From assembly GCA_016713305.1 (NCBI GenBank), contig JADJPK010000005.1:372001-436000 (forward strand): 64,000 nucleotides of DNA, given 5' to 3'. The notes below the pieces were generated by a model. The model searched no databases. It was not told the origin of the DNA and was given only the letters and a program-made list of their open reading frames with translations. The position numbers and the translations under genes were made by a program. Position 1 is the first letter of the stretch. Every line of letters begins with the position of its first letter. The DNA comes from Betaproteobacteria bacterium. Lineage in GTDB: Bacteria > Pseudomonadota > Gammaproteobacteria > Burkholderiales > Ga0077523. This document shows, in pieces, positions 43,354-52,391 of this stretch.

Positions 43354-44436
43354 TCAGCGGTGGAACAGGTAGATCCGATAGCCGGAGGCCTCGACGGCAC
43401 CGGTTTCAAGCTGGAGGCGAATGTCGATCTCCGCATTCGCGGCCATGCCGCGGCGCATTCGCCCGGGATGCTCGAGATACTCCTCGGGGTGGATCATCCG
43501 TCGGGCGGCCACCTGATCCCGCGAGTCGGTCAAGGTCAGTTCCAGGGATGGGAACGCCTGCACGACCGGGGCGGCGTTGCGCAGGGTGGCCATCAGCACC
43601 ACGCGATTGGGGCGAGCAGGATCCAGTGCCTGCAGATCCGAGGTTTCGATGACCAGACGGTCGGTCAGGCGCGGAAGCTCGACGCGGCAGCCTGTCAGCC
43701 GGCAAATGGCCTCCACGAACGGCCGCGAGGCCGGCCACAGGATCGCGAGGTCGCTGTGGAAGTAGGCAAAGAGCTGGACCGGGAGGGCGAGGGCAAGCAG
43801 GATGACGGCGGCAACAGCCAGCCGCTGCGCGGTGCGCGGCCGGGTCGCCATGGGCGGAACCAGATCGGGGTGCTGCTCCACCAGATCCGGGAGTTCGAAA
43901 TCCGCCGACGGAGTTTCCGGTTCGTCGATGCCTGCTTCCGGGTCAGGGGATGACTCGGTCTGGCGCGGCTCCCCCGACGCTTGAACGAAATCCAGATCCC
44001 CGTCTTCTTCGTCGAGAAACGCAGGCTCGGGAGGTGCCGATTCCGGCGATATCGACGGATCGGCGGCCCCAGCCGCCGTCTGCGGCGCGGAGTCTTCCCC
44101 GATCCCGGTGTCGGTTGCCGGTTCAGGGGAAGGCTCACCGGACCCGGGCGCCGGACCATCCGAAGGGCCGGGCCAGTGAAACGATCCCTCCGGCTCGGAC
44201 TCGATGACCGCAGTGTCCGAGCCCTCGGCGGTTTCGATCGATATCGGGTCCGTCGGAGGGGCGTCCCGGGTCGCCTGCAATCCTTCCGGCGTGGAAGTGG
44301 GCTCGATCGCGGTCAGATGCACGAAGGCGTCGAAGACGCCGCCACACTGTCCGCAGCGCACCTGGCCACCCGAGCTCTGCAATTGCGGCAAGGTGACTCG
44401 GAACACCGAGTTGCAGTGGGTGCACCGGGTGAACAT
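43354..44436 (-). CDS. DUF3426-family zinc-ribbon membrane protein
   Basis: The 360-residue protein starts with an MJ0042-type zinc ribbon (RCTHCNSVFR, RCGQCGGVFD). An acidic, low-complexity linker follows (about 45-190). There is one membrane segment near residue 215 (LAVAAVILLALALPVQLFAY) and a C-terminal DUF3426 domain (ELPRLTDRLVIETSDLQALD; VVQAFPSLELTLTDSRDQ). It is conserved beside prmA in many betaproteobacteria. Role unknown, probably envelope or regulatory. Confidence 0.85.
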   Translation of the reverse strand: MFTRCTHCNSVFRVTLPQLQSSGGQVRCGQCGGVFDAFVHLTAIEPTSTPEGLQATRDAPPTDPISIETAEGSDTAVIESEPEGSFHWPGPSDGPAPGSGEPSPEPATDTGIGEDSAPQTAAGAADPSISPESAPPEPAFLDEEDGDLDFVQASGEPRQTESSPDPEAGIDEPETPSADFELPDLVEQHPDLVPPMATRPRTAQRLAVAAVILLALALPVQLFAYFHSDLAILWPASRPFVEAICRLTGCRVELPRLTDRLVIETSDLQALDPARPNRVVLMATLRNAAPVVQAFPSLELTLTDSRDQVAARRMIHPEEYLEHPGRMRRGMAANAEIDIRLQLETGAVEASGYRIYLFHR

Positions 44437-44445
44437 GGCTGCCGA

Positions 44446-45335
44446 TCAGCGCCGGCGGCCGGACAGGCAGACCCACCCGTCCTCGCGGAGGGGGCTTCGA
44501 AATCGACCCAGGCAGAGTAGGCGTCGGCCACGGCGTCTTCCTGCGGTTCGAGTATGCCCGATAGAACGATTCGTCCGCCGGGGCGGCAGTGACCCGCGAT
44601 CAGCGGCGCGAGTACGCGCAGCGGATTGGCGAGAATGTTGGCCACCACCACGTCCGCCGGAGGACCGGCGTCGGCATCCGGCTCCACGAATCTCGCCTCG
44701 ATCCGATTCAGGCGCGCGTTCTCATTGCTTGCCCGCACGGCGTTCGGATCCACGTCGACACCCATCACACGCGCCGCACCGAGCAACTTCGCGGCGATGG
44801 CAAGGATCCCGGAGCCGCAGCCGTAGTCGAGCACCGTCTCCCCGGCGCGGAGGTTCCGGTCGAGCCACATGAGGCAAAGACGAGTCGTCGGATGGGTGCC
44901 GGTACCGAACGCGAGGCCCGGATCGAGCCGCAGGACGACCGCGTCGGACTCCGGAGGCTCGCACCATGTCGGCACGATCCACAGGCGGTCGGACACGTGC
45001 ACGGGTTCGAACTGGCTCTGGGTGAGCCGTACCCAATCCTGTTCGGGGACGTCCTCGATCACAGTGGAGGCAGGCTCGATTCCTTCGTTCGCACAGCATT
45101 CCGCCAACGCTTCCTTGGCGGGGAAGCCGGCGGAGAAGAGCGCCGAGATCTCGGTCCGGGCCCAAGTCGCAGGATCGGCGCCGGGTTCGGCGAAGATCGG
45201 GCGTTCCCGGGAAGTCCCTGCTTCCGCGTCGGCCGCGTCGACGGACAGTGCGCCAGCCTCCAGCAACGCGTCGCCCAGGGCATCCGCTTCATCGGCCCTC
45301 ACCACGACGCGAACCCGCTGCCAGTTCATGGCCAT
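44446..45335 (-). CDS. prmA: PrmA, ribosomal protein L11 methyltransferase, frameshifted near its end
   Basis: ATG 45335 (MAMNWQRVRVVV; 45329 is also possible). Motifs are LDPGLAFGTGTHPTTRLCL, the SAM-binding LDYGCGSGILAI, and NILANPLRVLAPLIAGHCRP. The family C-terminus LREDGWVCLSGRRR is present but in another frame after the G run at 44490-44494. One added C on the coding strand gives 296 residues ending at 44446, just before the DUF3426 gene. As written the frame runs past 44446 and overlaps that gene by 124 bases, which argues for the reconstruction. It trimethylates L11. Confidence 0.93.
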
Positions 45336-45351
45336 GGGCGGAACGTTCGAA

Positions 45352-46707
45352 TCACTCGCCCCGATTGCCCTGGGCGAGTTTCTGCTCCAGATAGTGGATG
45401 CTCGTGCCGCTGCGCAGGAACGCACTGTCCAGCATGATGTCCTGGTGCAGGGCCAGATTCGTCTGGATCCCCTCGACGACCATCTCGGACAGCGCCACGC
45501 GCATGCGGGCGATCGCCTGTTCGCGCGTTGCCCCGTAGGCGATGAGTTTTCCGATCAGCGAATCGTAGTGCGGCGGGACCACATAGTTCGCGAATGCGTG
45601 GGAATCCACGCGGATGCCAGGACCGCCGGGCACATGCCAGGACGTGATCCGGCCGGGAGATGGTGTGAACTTGTAAGGATGTTCGGCATTGATGCGGCAC
45701 TCGATCGCATGCCCGCGGAACTCGATGTCGCGCTGGCGGAACGGCAGCTTTTCTCCGGCGGCGATCCTCAGTTGGGTCTGCACGATGTCGATGCCGGTGA
45801 TCATTTCCGTGACCGGATGTTCCACCTGGACCCGGGTGTTCATCTCGATGAAGTAGAACTCGTTCTTCTCGTAGAGGAACTCGAAGGTGCCGGCACCCCG
45901 GTAGGCGATCTTCTTGCAGGCCTCCGCACAGCGGTCGCCGATGCGTACCAGTTCCCGGGGCGACAGACCCGGTGCTGGCGCCTCCTCGATGATCTTCTGG
46001 TGCCGACGCTGCATGGAACAGTCGCGGGTGCCCAGGGAAACGGCCCCGCGATGCTCGTCCGCCAGCACCTGCACCTCGATATGGCGCGGATTCTCGAGGA
46101 ACTTTTCCATGTAGACCATCGGGTTGCCGAACGCCGCCTGGGCTTCTGCCCGGGTGGTGTTCACTGCGTTCAGCAACGCGGCTTCCGTATACACGACACG
46201 CATGCCACGACCACCACCTCCGCCGGCGGCCTTGATGATCACCGGGTAACCCACCGTGCGCGCGGCCTTGACGATCTCGGCCGGATTGTCGGGCAGGGAG
46301 CCTTCCACGCCAGGAACGACGGGGACGCCGGCCTTCATCATGGCCTGCTTGGCGCTCACCTTGTCGCCCATCAGGCGGATCGTTTCCGGTCTGGGGCCGA
46401 TGAACACGAAACCGCTCTTCTCCACCCGTTCGGCGAAGTCGGCGTTCTCCGACAGGAACCCGTAACCGGGATGGATGGCTTCCGCGTCCGTCACTTCCGC
46501 GGCGCTGATGATGGCAGGAACGTTGAGATAGCTCTGCCCCGAGGGGGCAGGGCCGATGCAGACCGATTCGTCCGCGAGACGGACATACTTGGCGTCGGCG
46601 TCCGCTTCGGAATGCACGGCGACCGTCTTGACGCCCAACTCGCGGCAGGCCCGCTGGATCCGCAGGGCGATCTCGCCTCGGTTGGCGATCAGGATCTTTT
46701 CGAACAT
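45352..46707 (-). CDS. accC: AccC, biotin carboxylase subunit of acetyl-CoA carboxylase
   Basis: The 451-residue protein has the ATP-grasp Gly-rich loop AAGGGGGRGMRVV, the biotin-carboxylase core HIEVQVLADEHRGAVSLG, and FIEMNTRVQVEHPVTEMITG. It carboxylates biotin on AccB. It is 16 bases upstream of prmA and downstream of accB on the same strand. Full length. Confidence 0.97.
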   Translation of the reverse strand: MFEKILIANRGEIALRIQRACRELGVKTVAVHSEADADAKYVRLADESVCIGPAPSGQSYLNVPAIISAAEVTDAEAIHPGYGFLSENADFAERVEKSGFVFIGPRPETIRLMGDKVSAKQAMMKAGVPVVPGVEGSLPDNPAEIVKAARTVGYPVIIKAAGGGGGRGMRVVYTEAALLNAVNTTRAEAQAAFGNPMVYMEKFLENPRHIEVQVLADEHRGAVSLGTRDCSMQRRHQKIIEEAPAPGLSPRELVRIGDRCAEACKKIAYRGAGTFEFLYEKNEFYFIEMNTRVQVEHPVTEMITGIDIVQTQLRIAAGEKLPFRQRDIEFRGHAIECRINAEHPYKFTPSPGRITSWHVPGGPGIRVDSHAFANYVVPPHYDSLIGKLIAYGATREQAIARMRVALSEMVVEGIQTNLALHQDIMLDSAFLRSGTSIHYLEQKLAQGNRGE

Positions 46708-46767
46708 AGGGAGGTCGTTACCGGATGGGGTGCCGGGCAGGCCCGGACGCGAGGCGTCCGGACGTGA

Positions 46768-47256
46768 TCAGCCGATGATGAACAGCGGCTCGCCGTATTC
46801 GACGGGCTGGCCATTCTCGAGCAGCACGGCCTTCACCACGCCGGACTTGTCGCTTTCGATTTCGTTCAACAGCTTCATCGCCTCGATGATGCACAGCGTA
46901 TCGCCCTCGGATACGGTCTGCCCGACTTCCACGAACGGCTTGCCTCCCGGGGAAGAAGATCTGTAGAAGGTGCCGACCATGGGCGACTTCACGGCGTGGC
47001 CTTCCGGTTCGGGGGCGCTCTCGACCCCCTTGCCTTCGGATTCCGGTCCCGGCGCGGAGGCCCCGGCCAAAGGTGCGGCGCTTGCCGGCATCACCCCATA
47101 GCTTGCCGGAGCCTGGGGAGCCATGGCCATTGCGATCGGCACGGCGACCGTCGAACGCGAAATGCGAACCTTCTCCTCGCCTTCCGTGATCTCGAGCTCC
47201 GAAATCCCGGATTTCTCTACGAGATCGATCAAGGCTTTGACCTTGCGGAGGTCCAT
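46768..47256 (-). CDS. accB: AccB, biotin carboxyl carrier protein
   Basis: The 162-residue protein has the conserved N-terminal helix (LRKVKALIDLVEKSGISELE), a Pro/Ala-rich linker (about 45-90) and the biotinyl domain with the EAMKLLNEIESD site (Lys carries biotin). It accepts carboxyl groups from AccC. It is 15 bases after aroQ on the same strand. Confidence 0.97.
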   Translation of the reverse strand: MDLRKVKALIDLVEKSGISELEITEGEEKVRISRSTVAVPIAMAMAPQAPASYGVMPASAAPLAGASAPGPESEGKGVESAPEPEGHAVKSPMVGTFYRSSSPGGKPFVEVGQTVSEGDTLCIIEAMKLLNEIESDKSGVVKAVLLENGQPVEYGEPLFIIG

Positions 47257-47271
47257 GGAATGGGTGTCCTT

Positions 47272-47709
47272 TCAGTTGCGCGAGAGGGCGTAGTCCACGG
47301 CCAGCTCATAGCCCTTGGGGCCGAGGCCGCAGATCATGCCGACCGCGATATCGGTGAAATAGGAGTGATGCCGGAACGGTTCCCGTGCGAACACATTGCT
47401 CAGGTGAACTTCGACGAATGGAACCCGGACGGCGGCGATGGCATCGCGCAAGGCCACGCTCGTATGGGTGAACGCAGCCGGGTTGATGATGAGGAAATCG
47501 ACCGGGTCGTCGAGCAGGCGCTGCACCCGGCCAATCAGTTCGGCCTCTTGGTTACTTTGCAGAATATCGACGTCAATCTTCGCGTTCGCCGCTTTTTCGC
47601 GGATTTTCGCGTTGATCTGCTCCAGGGTCGTGGTTCCGTACTTCTCTGGCTCGCGGCGACCGAGCAGGTTCAGGTTGGGTCCGTGTAGCACCAGCAGGCG
47701 ACTGATCAT
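47272..47709 (-). CDS. aroQ: AroQ, type II 3-dehydroquinate dehydratase
   Basis: ATG 47709 gives 145 residues. LHGPNLNLLGRREPEKYG contains the catalytic Tyr24 and the active-site loop; VEVHLSNVFARE holds the His. It converts 3-dehydroquinate to 3-dehydroshikimate, in the shikimate pathway. The upstream in-frame sequence is not conserved, so the start at 47709 is preferred. It precedes accB, as usual in betaproteobacteria. Confidence 0.96.
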   Translation of the reverse strand: MISRLLVLHGPNLNLLGRREPEKYGTTTLEQINAKIREKAANAKIDVDILQSNQEAELIGRVQRLLDDPVDFLIINPAAFTHTSVALRDAIAAVRVPFVEVHLSNVFAREPFRHHSYFTDIAVGMICGLGPKGYELAVDYALSRN

Positions 47710-47820
47710 CGGCGGCTTCTCCGAAGGTCGCGGCCGTATCGGCAGCAACGTCAGGCGCAGGAGTTTGCCGCAGTTCGGGAGCGTTTGTCCAGAAATCCCC
47801 GCAAGTTGGCGCGGGATACG

Positions 47821-48346
47821 CTACAGCAGCTCTTCCAGCAGGGGTTTGAGTCGTGCTTCGTTGGTGCCCCCGAGCTCGCTTCGCACCGCGTTGCCTTCCC
47901 GATCGAAAACCACCGTGAAAGGCAGCGCGCCGAGTTCGTTGCCCAGTTGCCTTCCAAGCTCGAGACCGTCGATTTCCCCGACAAGGGTCGGGTGATTCAG
48001 TCCCACCTCCTTGACGAACTTTCTCACCGCTTCGACCTCGTCGATGGCGATCCCGACAAATTGCACTCCCCTTCGGACCCAGGGCGTCCTGCATGCGGAT
48101 GAAGTCGGGAATCTCTTTCCGGCACGGCGCGCACCACGTGGCCCAGAAATTCACCACCAGAACCTTGCCGTGCCATTGCCGCAAGGTGGCCTTCCCTCCC
48201 TCCAGGGTCGCCAGGGATGTCTCGAACACCGACGGGGCGACGGCGACAGGTCGCGACCCGGTACCCATTTCGCGGAAGTACAGCCCCGAAACCAGCGCGA
48301 TCAACGCCACGCCCATGAAGAGGAAGGCCTTTTGTGTCTTGGTCAT
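47821..48346 (-). CDS. TlpA/ResA-like thiol-disulfide oxidoreductase, frameshifted
   Basis: The start MTKTQKAFLFMGVALIALVS gives a membrane anchor. The WCAPC active site is at residues 71-75 (Cys72, Cys75), with RKEIPDFIRMQDALGPKG after it. The thioredoxin fold then continues in another frame as VQFVGIAIDEVEAVRKFVKE to the stop at 47821. Removing one base (or adding two) at about 48067-48071 gives a 174-residue protein. This junction is less clean than the others because the extra base (A on the coding strand) is not in a homopolymer. It probably reduces periplasmic or cytochrome-maturation disulfides, fed by the adjacent DsbD-like protein. Confidence 0.85.
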
Positions 48347-48354
48347 GAATGAAA

Positions 48355-48894
48355 TCAGCGAGAAGAGGGCGAGCCTCCGGAAAGTTCTTCGACGAGCGAC
48401 CGGCCGGAACCGGGTTTTGCCTGTGCGGGAACGGACTCGCCCGTGCGGCGGTCCAGAACCAGCACGTCTTCACGGGGTGGGTAGCACACGCCCGCATCGG
48501 CACACCCCTGGGATATCGCCCGAACCGTCAATGCGCCTGCTGCGGTGCCGGGTTGCAGGGGGATCCGCAGCGAAACCGTTCCCCGGTAGATCTCCACACG
48601 GCCGAAGAACTCGTCCTGCCTGATCTCCCCCTTGGGCAGTGCCGCTCCTGCGGCCTGGGCGCCAGGCGGATCGAGGCGGAATTTGAACTTGTTCCGGTAC
48701 AGGTAGTAACCGTCCGCGATCGCATAGCGCACGACGATGGCGCGATCCCCCAGGCTCGCGGACGCGGCGAATGCCTTCGAGGACTCGAGCAGCTCGGGCG
48801 TCGCGCCATGGACGGCGGCGCTCCCGGTCACGGCGCCGATGCAGGCAGCCAGTGCGCACGCACCGAGAATTCTCGGGGTATGCCGGTCAGCCAT
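48355..48894 (-). CDS. DsbD alpha (N-terminal) domain protein, stand-alone
   Basis: ATG 48894 gives 179 residues: a signal/anchor (LGACALAACIGAVTG) and the DsbD N-terminal fold with the catalytic pair in CADAGVCYPP (Cys131, Cys137, the spacing of E. coli DsbD Cys103/Cys109). The protein then stops. Normal DsbD goes on with about 400 residues of membrane and thioredoxin domains; only 8 bases follow here before the tlpA-like start. So this is either a deletion or a genuine single-domain form that needs a separate electron donor. Confidence 0.8.
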   Translation of the reverse strand: MADRHTPRILGACALAACIGAVTGSAAVHGATPELLESSKAFAASASLGDRAIVVRYAIADGYYLYRNKFKFRLDPPGAQAAGAALPKGEIRQDEFFGRVEIYRGTVSLRIPLQPGTAAGALTVRAISQGCADAGVCYPPREDVLVLDRRTGESVPAQAKPGSGRSLVEELSGGSPSSR

Positions 48895-49216
48895 CTTGCA
48901 GTGTCTCCTCCCGTATCCAGTCCATGTAGGCAGGCAGGCCATTCTCGGCCGGAAACGACAGCAGTTCGGGGACCTCATACGGGTGAATGTCCCGCACCGC
49001 CGCGCAGAGCCCGGCGAAGTTCGCCCGGGTGGATTTGATCACCAGGAGATGTTCCCGGGACTCCTCCACGGCCCCTTTCCAACGATAGATGGATCGGCAT
49101 TCCGGCATGACGTTCACGCAGGCAGCCAGCCGATGTTCGACCAACGCCTTGGCGATACGGTCTGCCACCTCCGCATCCGGGGTGGTCGTCAGGACAAGAA
49201 GCACGTCTGAACTCAT
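48887..49216 (-). CDS. cutA: CutA divalent-cation tolerance protein
   Basis: ATG 49216 (MSSDVLLVLTTTPDAEVADR) gives 109 residues; a start further upstream is weaker. LAACVNVMPECRSIYRWKG and VIKSTRANFAGLC are typical of the trimeric CutA1 fold, with the conserved YRWKG and HPYEVPEL elements. The stop overlaps the DsbD-like start by 8 bases, so the pair is coupled. Role in metal tolerance is by family, not shown here. Confidence 0.93.
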   Translation of the reverse strand: MSSDVLLVLTTTPDAEVADRIAKALVEHRLAACVNVMPECRSIYRWKGAVEESREHLLVIKSTRANFAGLCAAVRDIHPYEVPELLSFPAENGLPAYMDWIREETLQDG

Positions 49217-49229
49217 CGAGGGGAAGGCG

Positions 49230-50105
49230 TCAGTATTGCGAGAGCGCGGCCAGGACACCGTCCCGGGCCGTGGGATAGCGGAAGCCGAAGCGCAGTTCTT
49301 CGACCAGGCGGCGATTATGCAGCCGCCGCGATTCGGTCATGAAGGAAAGCAGCATGGGCGGGAGCCGCCGGCGAGCTTCGGGAAGCGTGACCCGGGGAGG
49401 GACCTGGAGCCCGAATGCCTGCGCCACCATGTCGAAGTACTCCCCCATCCGCATCTCCGTGAAATCCACTGCGTTATAGACGCGGCCCGATCTCCCGCGG
49501 GCGAGCGCCGCGACCACTGCGCGGGCGAGATCGTCGGCATGCACGTGATTGGTGTACGGGTCGGCATCGGCCGTCAGCACGGGGGTCCCCGATCTCAGCC
49601 GTTCCAGCGGCAATCTGTCGGCGGCATATATGCCGGGCACTCTCAGTATGGATAGACGTATGCCCGATACCCCCGTCCAGGCGCGAAGCTGCCGTTCGGC
49701 ATCGCAACGGCGCCTGGCGCGATCCGTTTGCGGATGCGTACGCCGTGTCTCGTCCACCCATGCATCCCGGCAATCGCCATATACGCCCGTCGTACTCATG
49801 TAGATGAGACGCTGTGGTAGACTCGACGCGCTTGCCAGCGAGCAAATCAGATGTGAGGTGCGCATATCGCGAGCGCCGCTCGCCGGCGGCGGTGCGAGGT
49901 GAACGACGTCCTCGGCGATTCCCGACAATCGAGTCAGTGTGGACGCATCGTCGAGATCGCCGCGCACGGGAATCGCGCCGTGCAGGCGCAACTGACGATC
50001 TCGAGCGTCGGATCGCGAGAGTGCATAGACCCTGTAGCGCTTTGCAACCAGTCCGAGCAGTCGCAGCCCGACGTCTCCGCACCCGACGATCAGAAGTCTT
50101 CTCAT
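49230..50105 (-). CDS. NAD(P)-dependent epimerase/dehydratase-like SDR
   Basis: The 291-residue protein starts with a nucleotide-binding motif RRLLIVGCGDVGLRLLG. It has YMSTTGVYGDCRDAWVDETR (a modified YxxxK region lacking the usual Lys at that place), SILRVPGIYAADRLPLERL, and a C-terminal NAVDFTEMRMGEYFDMVAQA. This resembles the atypical SDRs of the YeeZ type. Activity is unknown. It lies 13 bases upstream of cutA and is divergent from the reductase gene. Confidence 0.85.
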   Translation of the reverse strand: MRRLLIVGCGDVGLRLLGLVAKRYRVYALSRSDARDRQLRLHGAIPVRGDLDDASTLTRLSGIAEDVVHLAPPPASGARDMRTSHLICSLASASSLPQRLIYMSTTGVYGDCRDAWVDETRRTHPQTDRARRRCDAERQLRAWTGVSGIRLSILRVPGIYAADRLPLERLRSGTPVLTADADPYTNHVHADDLARAVVAALARGRSGRVYNAVDFTEMRMGEYFDMVAQAFGLQVPPRVTLPEARRRLPPMLLSFMTESRRLHNRRLVEELRFGFRYPTARDGVLAALSQY

Positions 50106-50168
50106 ACACGGTCATTCTAGTTGATCGGAGTCGCTGCCGATCCGTTTCGATTCACTCGATCCGCCATC

Positions 50169-51200
50169 ATGTCCAGAGTCACGATCCAGAAGTCCGGCCA
50201 CTCGTTCGACGTCGCCGAGGGGGAAACCATTCTTGCGGCCGCACTCGCTGCAGGCCTGACGCTGCCCTACGGCTGCCGTAACGGTGCCTGCGGATCCTGC
50301 AAGTGCAAGATCGTCGGCGGCTCGGTCGATCATGGCAATCACCAGCCTTACACGCTCACGGACGGGGAGAAGCAGGCGGGATACACCTTGCTGTGCTGTG
50401 CCCGGCCCCAAGGTGACGTCGTGATCGACGCCCGCGAGATCGGTGGTGTCGGCGACATTCCCGTCAAGAAGCTCCCCTGCCGCGTCCAGTCCGTCGAAAA
50501 ACCCGCCGGGGACGTGGTCGTGCTCAAGCTCAAGCTGCCGGCGAACGAGCGGCTCCAGTTCCTCGCCGGGCAGTATCTCGAGATCATCATGCGGGACGGC
50601 AAGCGCCGGGCGTACTCCATGGCCAATCCGCCGCACGACGACGATCACATCGAATTGCACGTGCGCAACATGAAGGGCGGGGCCTTCACCGAGTACGTCT
50701 TCAACGCCCTCAAGGAAAAGGACATCCTGCGCTTCGAGGGCCCCCTGGGCACGTTCTTCCTGCGGGAGGACTCCGACAAGCCGATGATCTTCGTGGCGAG
50801 CGGGACCGGGTTCGCGCCGATCAAGGCGATCATCGAGCACGCCTTCCACGCAGGCATCACCCGTCCCATGGAACTGTACCGGGGGGGGAGGCGTCCGTCC
50901 GATCTCTACATGAGCGACCTCGCGCGGCGCTGGGAAAGCGCTCATTCGAACTTCCGCTTCGTGCCTGTGATCTCGGATGCCGAACCTTCGGACGAGTGGA
51001 CCGGCCGCGCCGGATTCGTGCACACGGCCGTCATCGAGGATCATCCCGATCTGTCCGGCCACCAGGTCTACGCCTGCGGCGCGCCTGTCGTCGTCGAATC
51101 TGCCCATCGCGATTTCACCACCCGTTGCGGGCTTCCGGACGAGGAGTTCTATTCGGACGCATTCACGCCTTCCATCGATCCCGCCAAGCCGGCCTCCTGA
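50169..51200 (+). CDS. 2Fe-2S ferredoxin/FAD-type NAD(P)H reductase (CDP-6-deoxy-delta-3,4-glucoseen reductase-like)
   Basis: ATG 50169 gives 343 residues. The N-terminal plant-type ferredoxin domain has YGCRNGACGSCKCKI and LLCCARP. The middle is an FAD-binding domain with RAYSMANPP (RxYS motif), and the C-terminal NAD-binding half has FVASGTGFAPIKAI and YACGAPVVV. The whole resembles AscD/RfbI and similar electron-transfer reductases. It delivers electrons from NAD(P)H to a partner oxygenase or dehydratase not seen here. A run of eight G at 50881-50888 is in frame. Confidence 0.85.
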   Translation: MSRVTIQKSGHSFDVAEGETILAAALAAGLTLPYGCRNGACGSCKCKIVGGSVDHGNHQPYTLTDGEKQAGYTLLCCARPQGDVVIDAREIGGVGDIPVKKLPCRVQSVEKPAGDVVVLKLKLPANERLQFLAGQYLEIIMRDGKRRAYSMANPPHDDDHIELHVRNMKGGAFTEYVFNALKEKDILRFEGPLGTFFLREDSDKPMIFVASGTGFAPIKAIIEHAFHAGITRPMELYRGGRRPSDLYMSDLARRWESAHSNFRFVPVISDAEPSDEWTGRAGFVHTAVIEDHPDLSGHQVYACGAPVVVESAHRDFTTRCGLPDEEFYSDAFTPSIDPAKPAS

Positions 51201-51334
51201 CCCGCCACGACCATCGGGCGTCGAACGCCGCGTGTCCGACCGTTCGATTTTCCGGCACTCACTTGGCGCGGTGCTGGAAATGACGGTCGACTATCCGTAC
51301 CATCCGCGCCAGCACCTTTCCCTGGAAGGCGGGC

Positions 51335-52306
51335 GTGGACGAGAACAACCCCAAGACACGCGAGCTCCGGGGCGCCGTTCGCGCGCCCGGCGCCGGATCA
51401 GAATTCGAGGCCTCCGGAGCCGCATCCGGAATTCGTAGAGCGAAACGGCTTTCTCCCGGTGCCCTCCTGCTGTGCTGGGCATGCGCCGCACACGGACAGG
51501 GCCTGGGATTGCGGCTGGAAGCCGGCTATCAGTACGACGACAACGTCACCCGCGCGCGCCAGAACAGTTCGGATGTTGTTTCCGACCAGAGCTTTGCCGT
51601 CACTGCTTCGGCCGGCCGGAACTTCAGTCTCTCGCAGCGCATTCGCCTTGCCCTGAATGCCGGCGTCACCGGCGAGAAGTTCTTGGACTATCCGGGGCTG
51701 GACCGGGCGAGCATCAACGTTGGCAGCAGCCTGCAATTTCGGCCTTCCGGCGCATTCCTCGCACCGACTTACGCCTTCTACGTGCGGTGGTCCGGCGATT
51801 GGTTCGATTCCACGCTGCGCGATGGGTACCGCTTGGCCGTCGGCCTCTCGGTACGCAAGCCGTTGACGGACCGCATCCAGGCACAGGCCGCCGTGCAGTT
51901 TTCGCACAGGGACGGCAAGAGCATCGTCTTCGATGGAAACGACTGGTCCGGCCGGCTCAACCTGGACTACACCCTGTTCGGCCGTCACACGCTCTACGCT
52001 GGCGGCGAGTACCGGCGAGGAGACGTGGTGTCGGTCGGTGTTCCGTCTCTTCCCATGATCAATCTGGCGAACGCGCTCGTGCAGGACGACGTGTTCATGG
52101 ACCGCACGCGCTTCGCCTACCGGTTTCATGCAGCCACCGTGATTGCGACCGTGGGTTACAACTTCCCTTTCGGCACGGCCCATTCGCTCGATCTGTCGTA
52201 TCGCTGGATCCGTTCCGAACCGAGCAACGTCCCTGCGTACTACGGCACGCAGGGCATCCGTTACGTGGCCAACCAGATCAATCTCGCATACCTCGCCAGG
52301 TTCTAG
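51335..52306 (+). CDS. Outer-membrane beta-barrel protein
   Basis: The GTG at 51335 gives 323 residues; the first 40 are polar with low complexity, before a signal-like stretch PGALLLCWACAAHGQ. A barrel (residues about 60-323) of alternating strands follows (LEAGYQYDDNVTRARQN; AFYVRWSGDWFDSTLRDGYR) and ends in F. The start is doubtful; an internal start nearer the signal is possible. It precedes the multi-heme lipoprotein by 85 bases. Too small for an MtrB-like 26-strand porin. Confidence 0.7.
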   Translation: MDENNPKTRELRGAVRAPGAGSEFEASGAASGIRRAKRLSPGALLLCWACAAHGQGLGLRLEAGYQYDDNVTRARQNSSDVVSDQSFAVTASAGRNFSLSQRIRLALNAGVTGEKFLDYPGLDRASINVGSSLQFRPSGAFLAPTYAFYVRWSGDWFDSTLRDGYRLAVGLSVRKPLTDRIQAQAAVQFSHRDGKSIVFDGNDWSGRLNLDYTLFGRHTLYAGGEYRRGDVVSVGVPSLPMINLANALVQDDVFMDRTRFAYRFHAATVIATVGYNFPFGTAHSLDLSYRWIRSEPSNVPAYYGTQGIRYVANQINLAYLARF

Positions 52307-52391
52307 GAAAGGTCTCATCAATGCACGCGGTGACGTTGGCATCGCTCAGACCTGCCCCGCCGGGATCGGCCCCACTCCAGGACTCCGCCTC

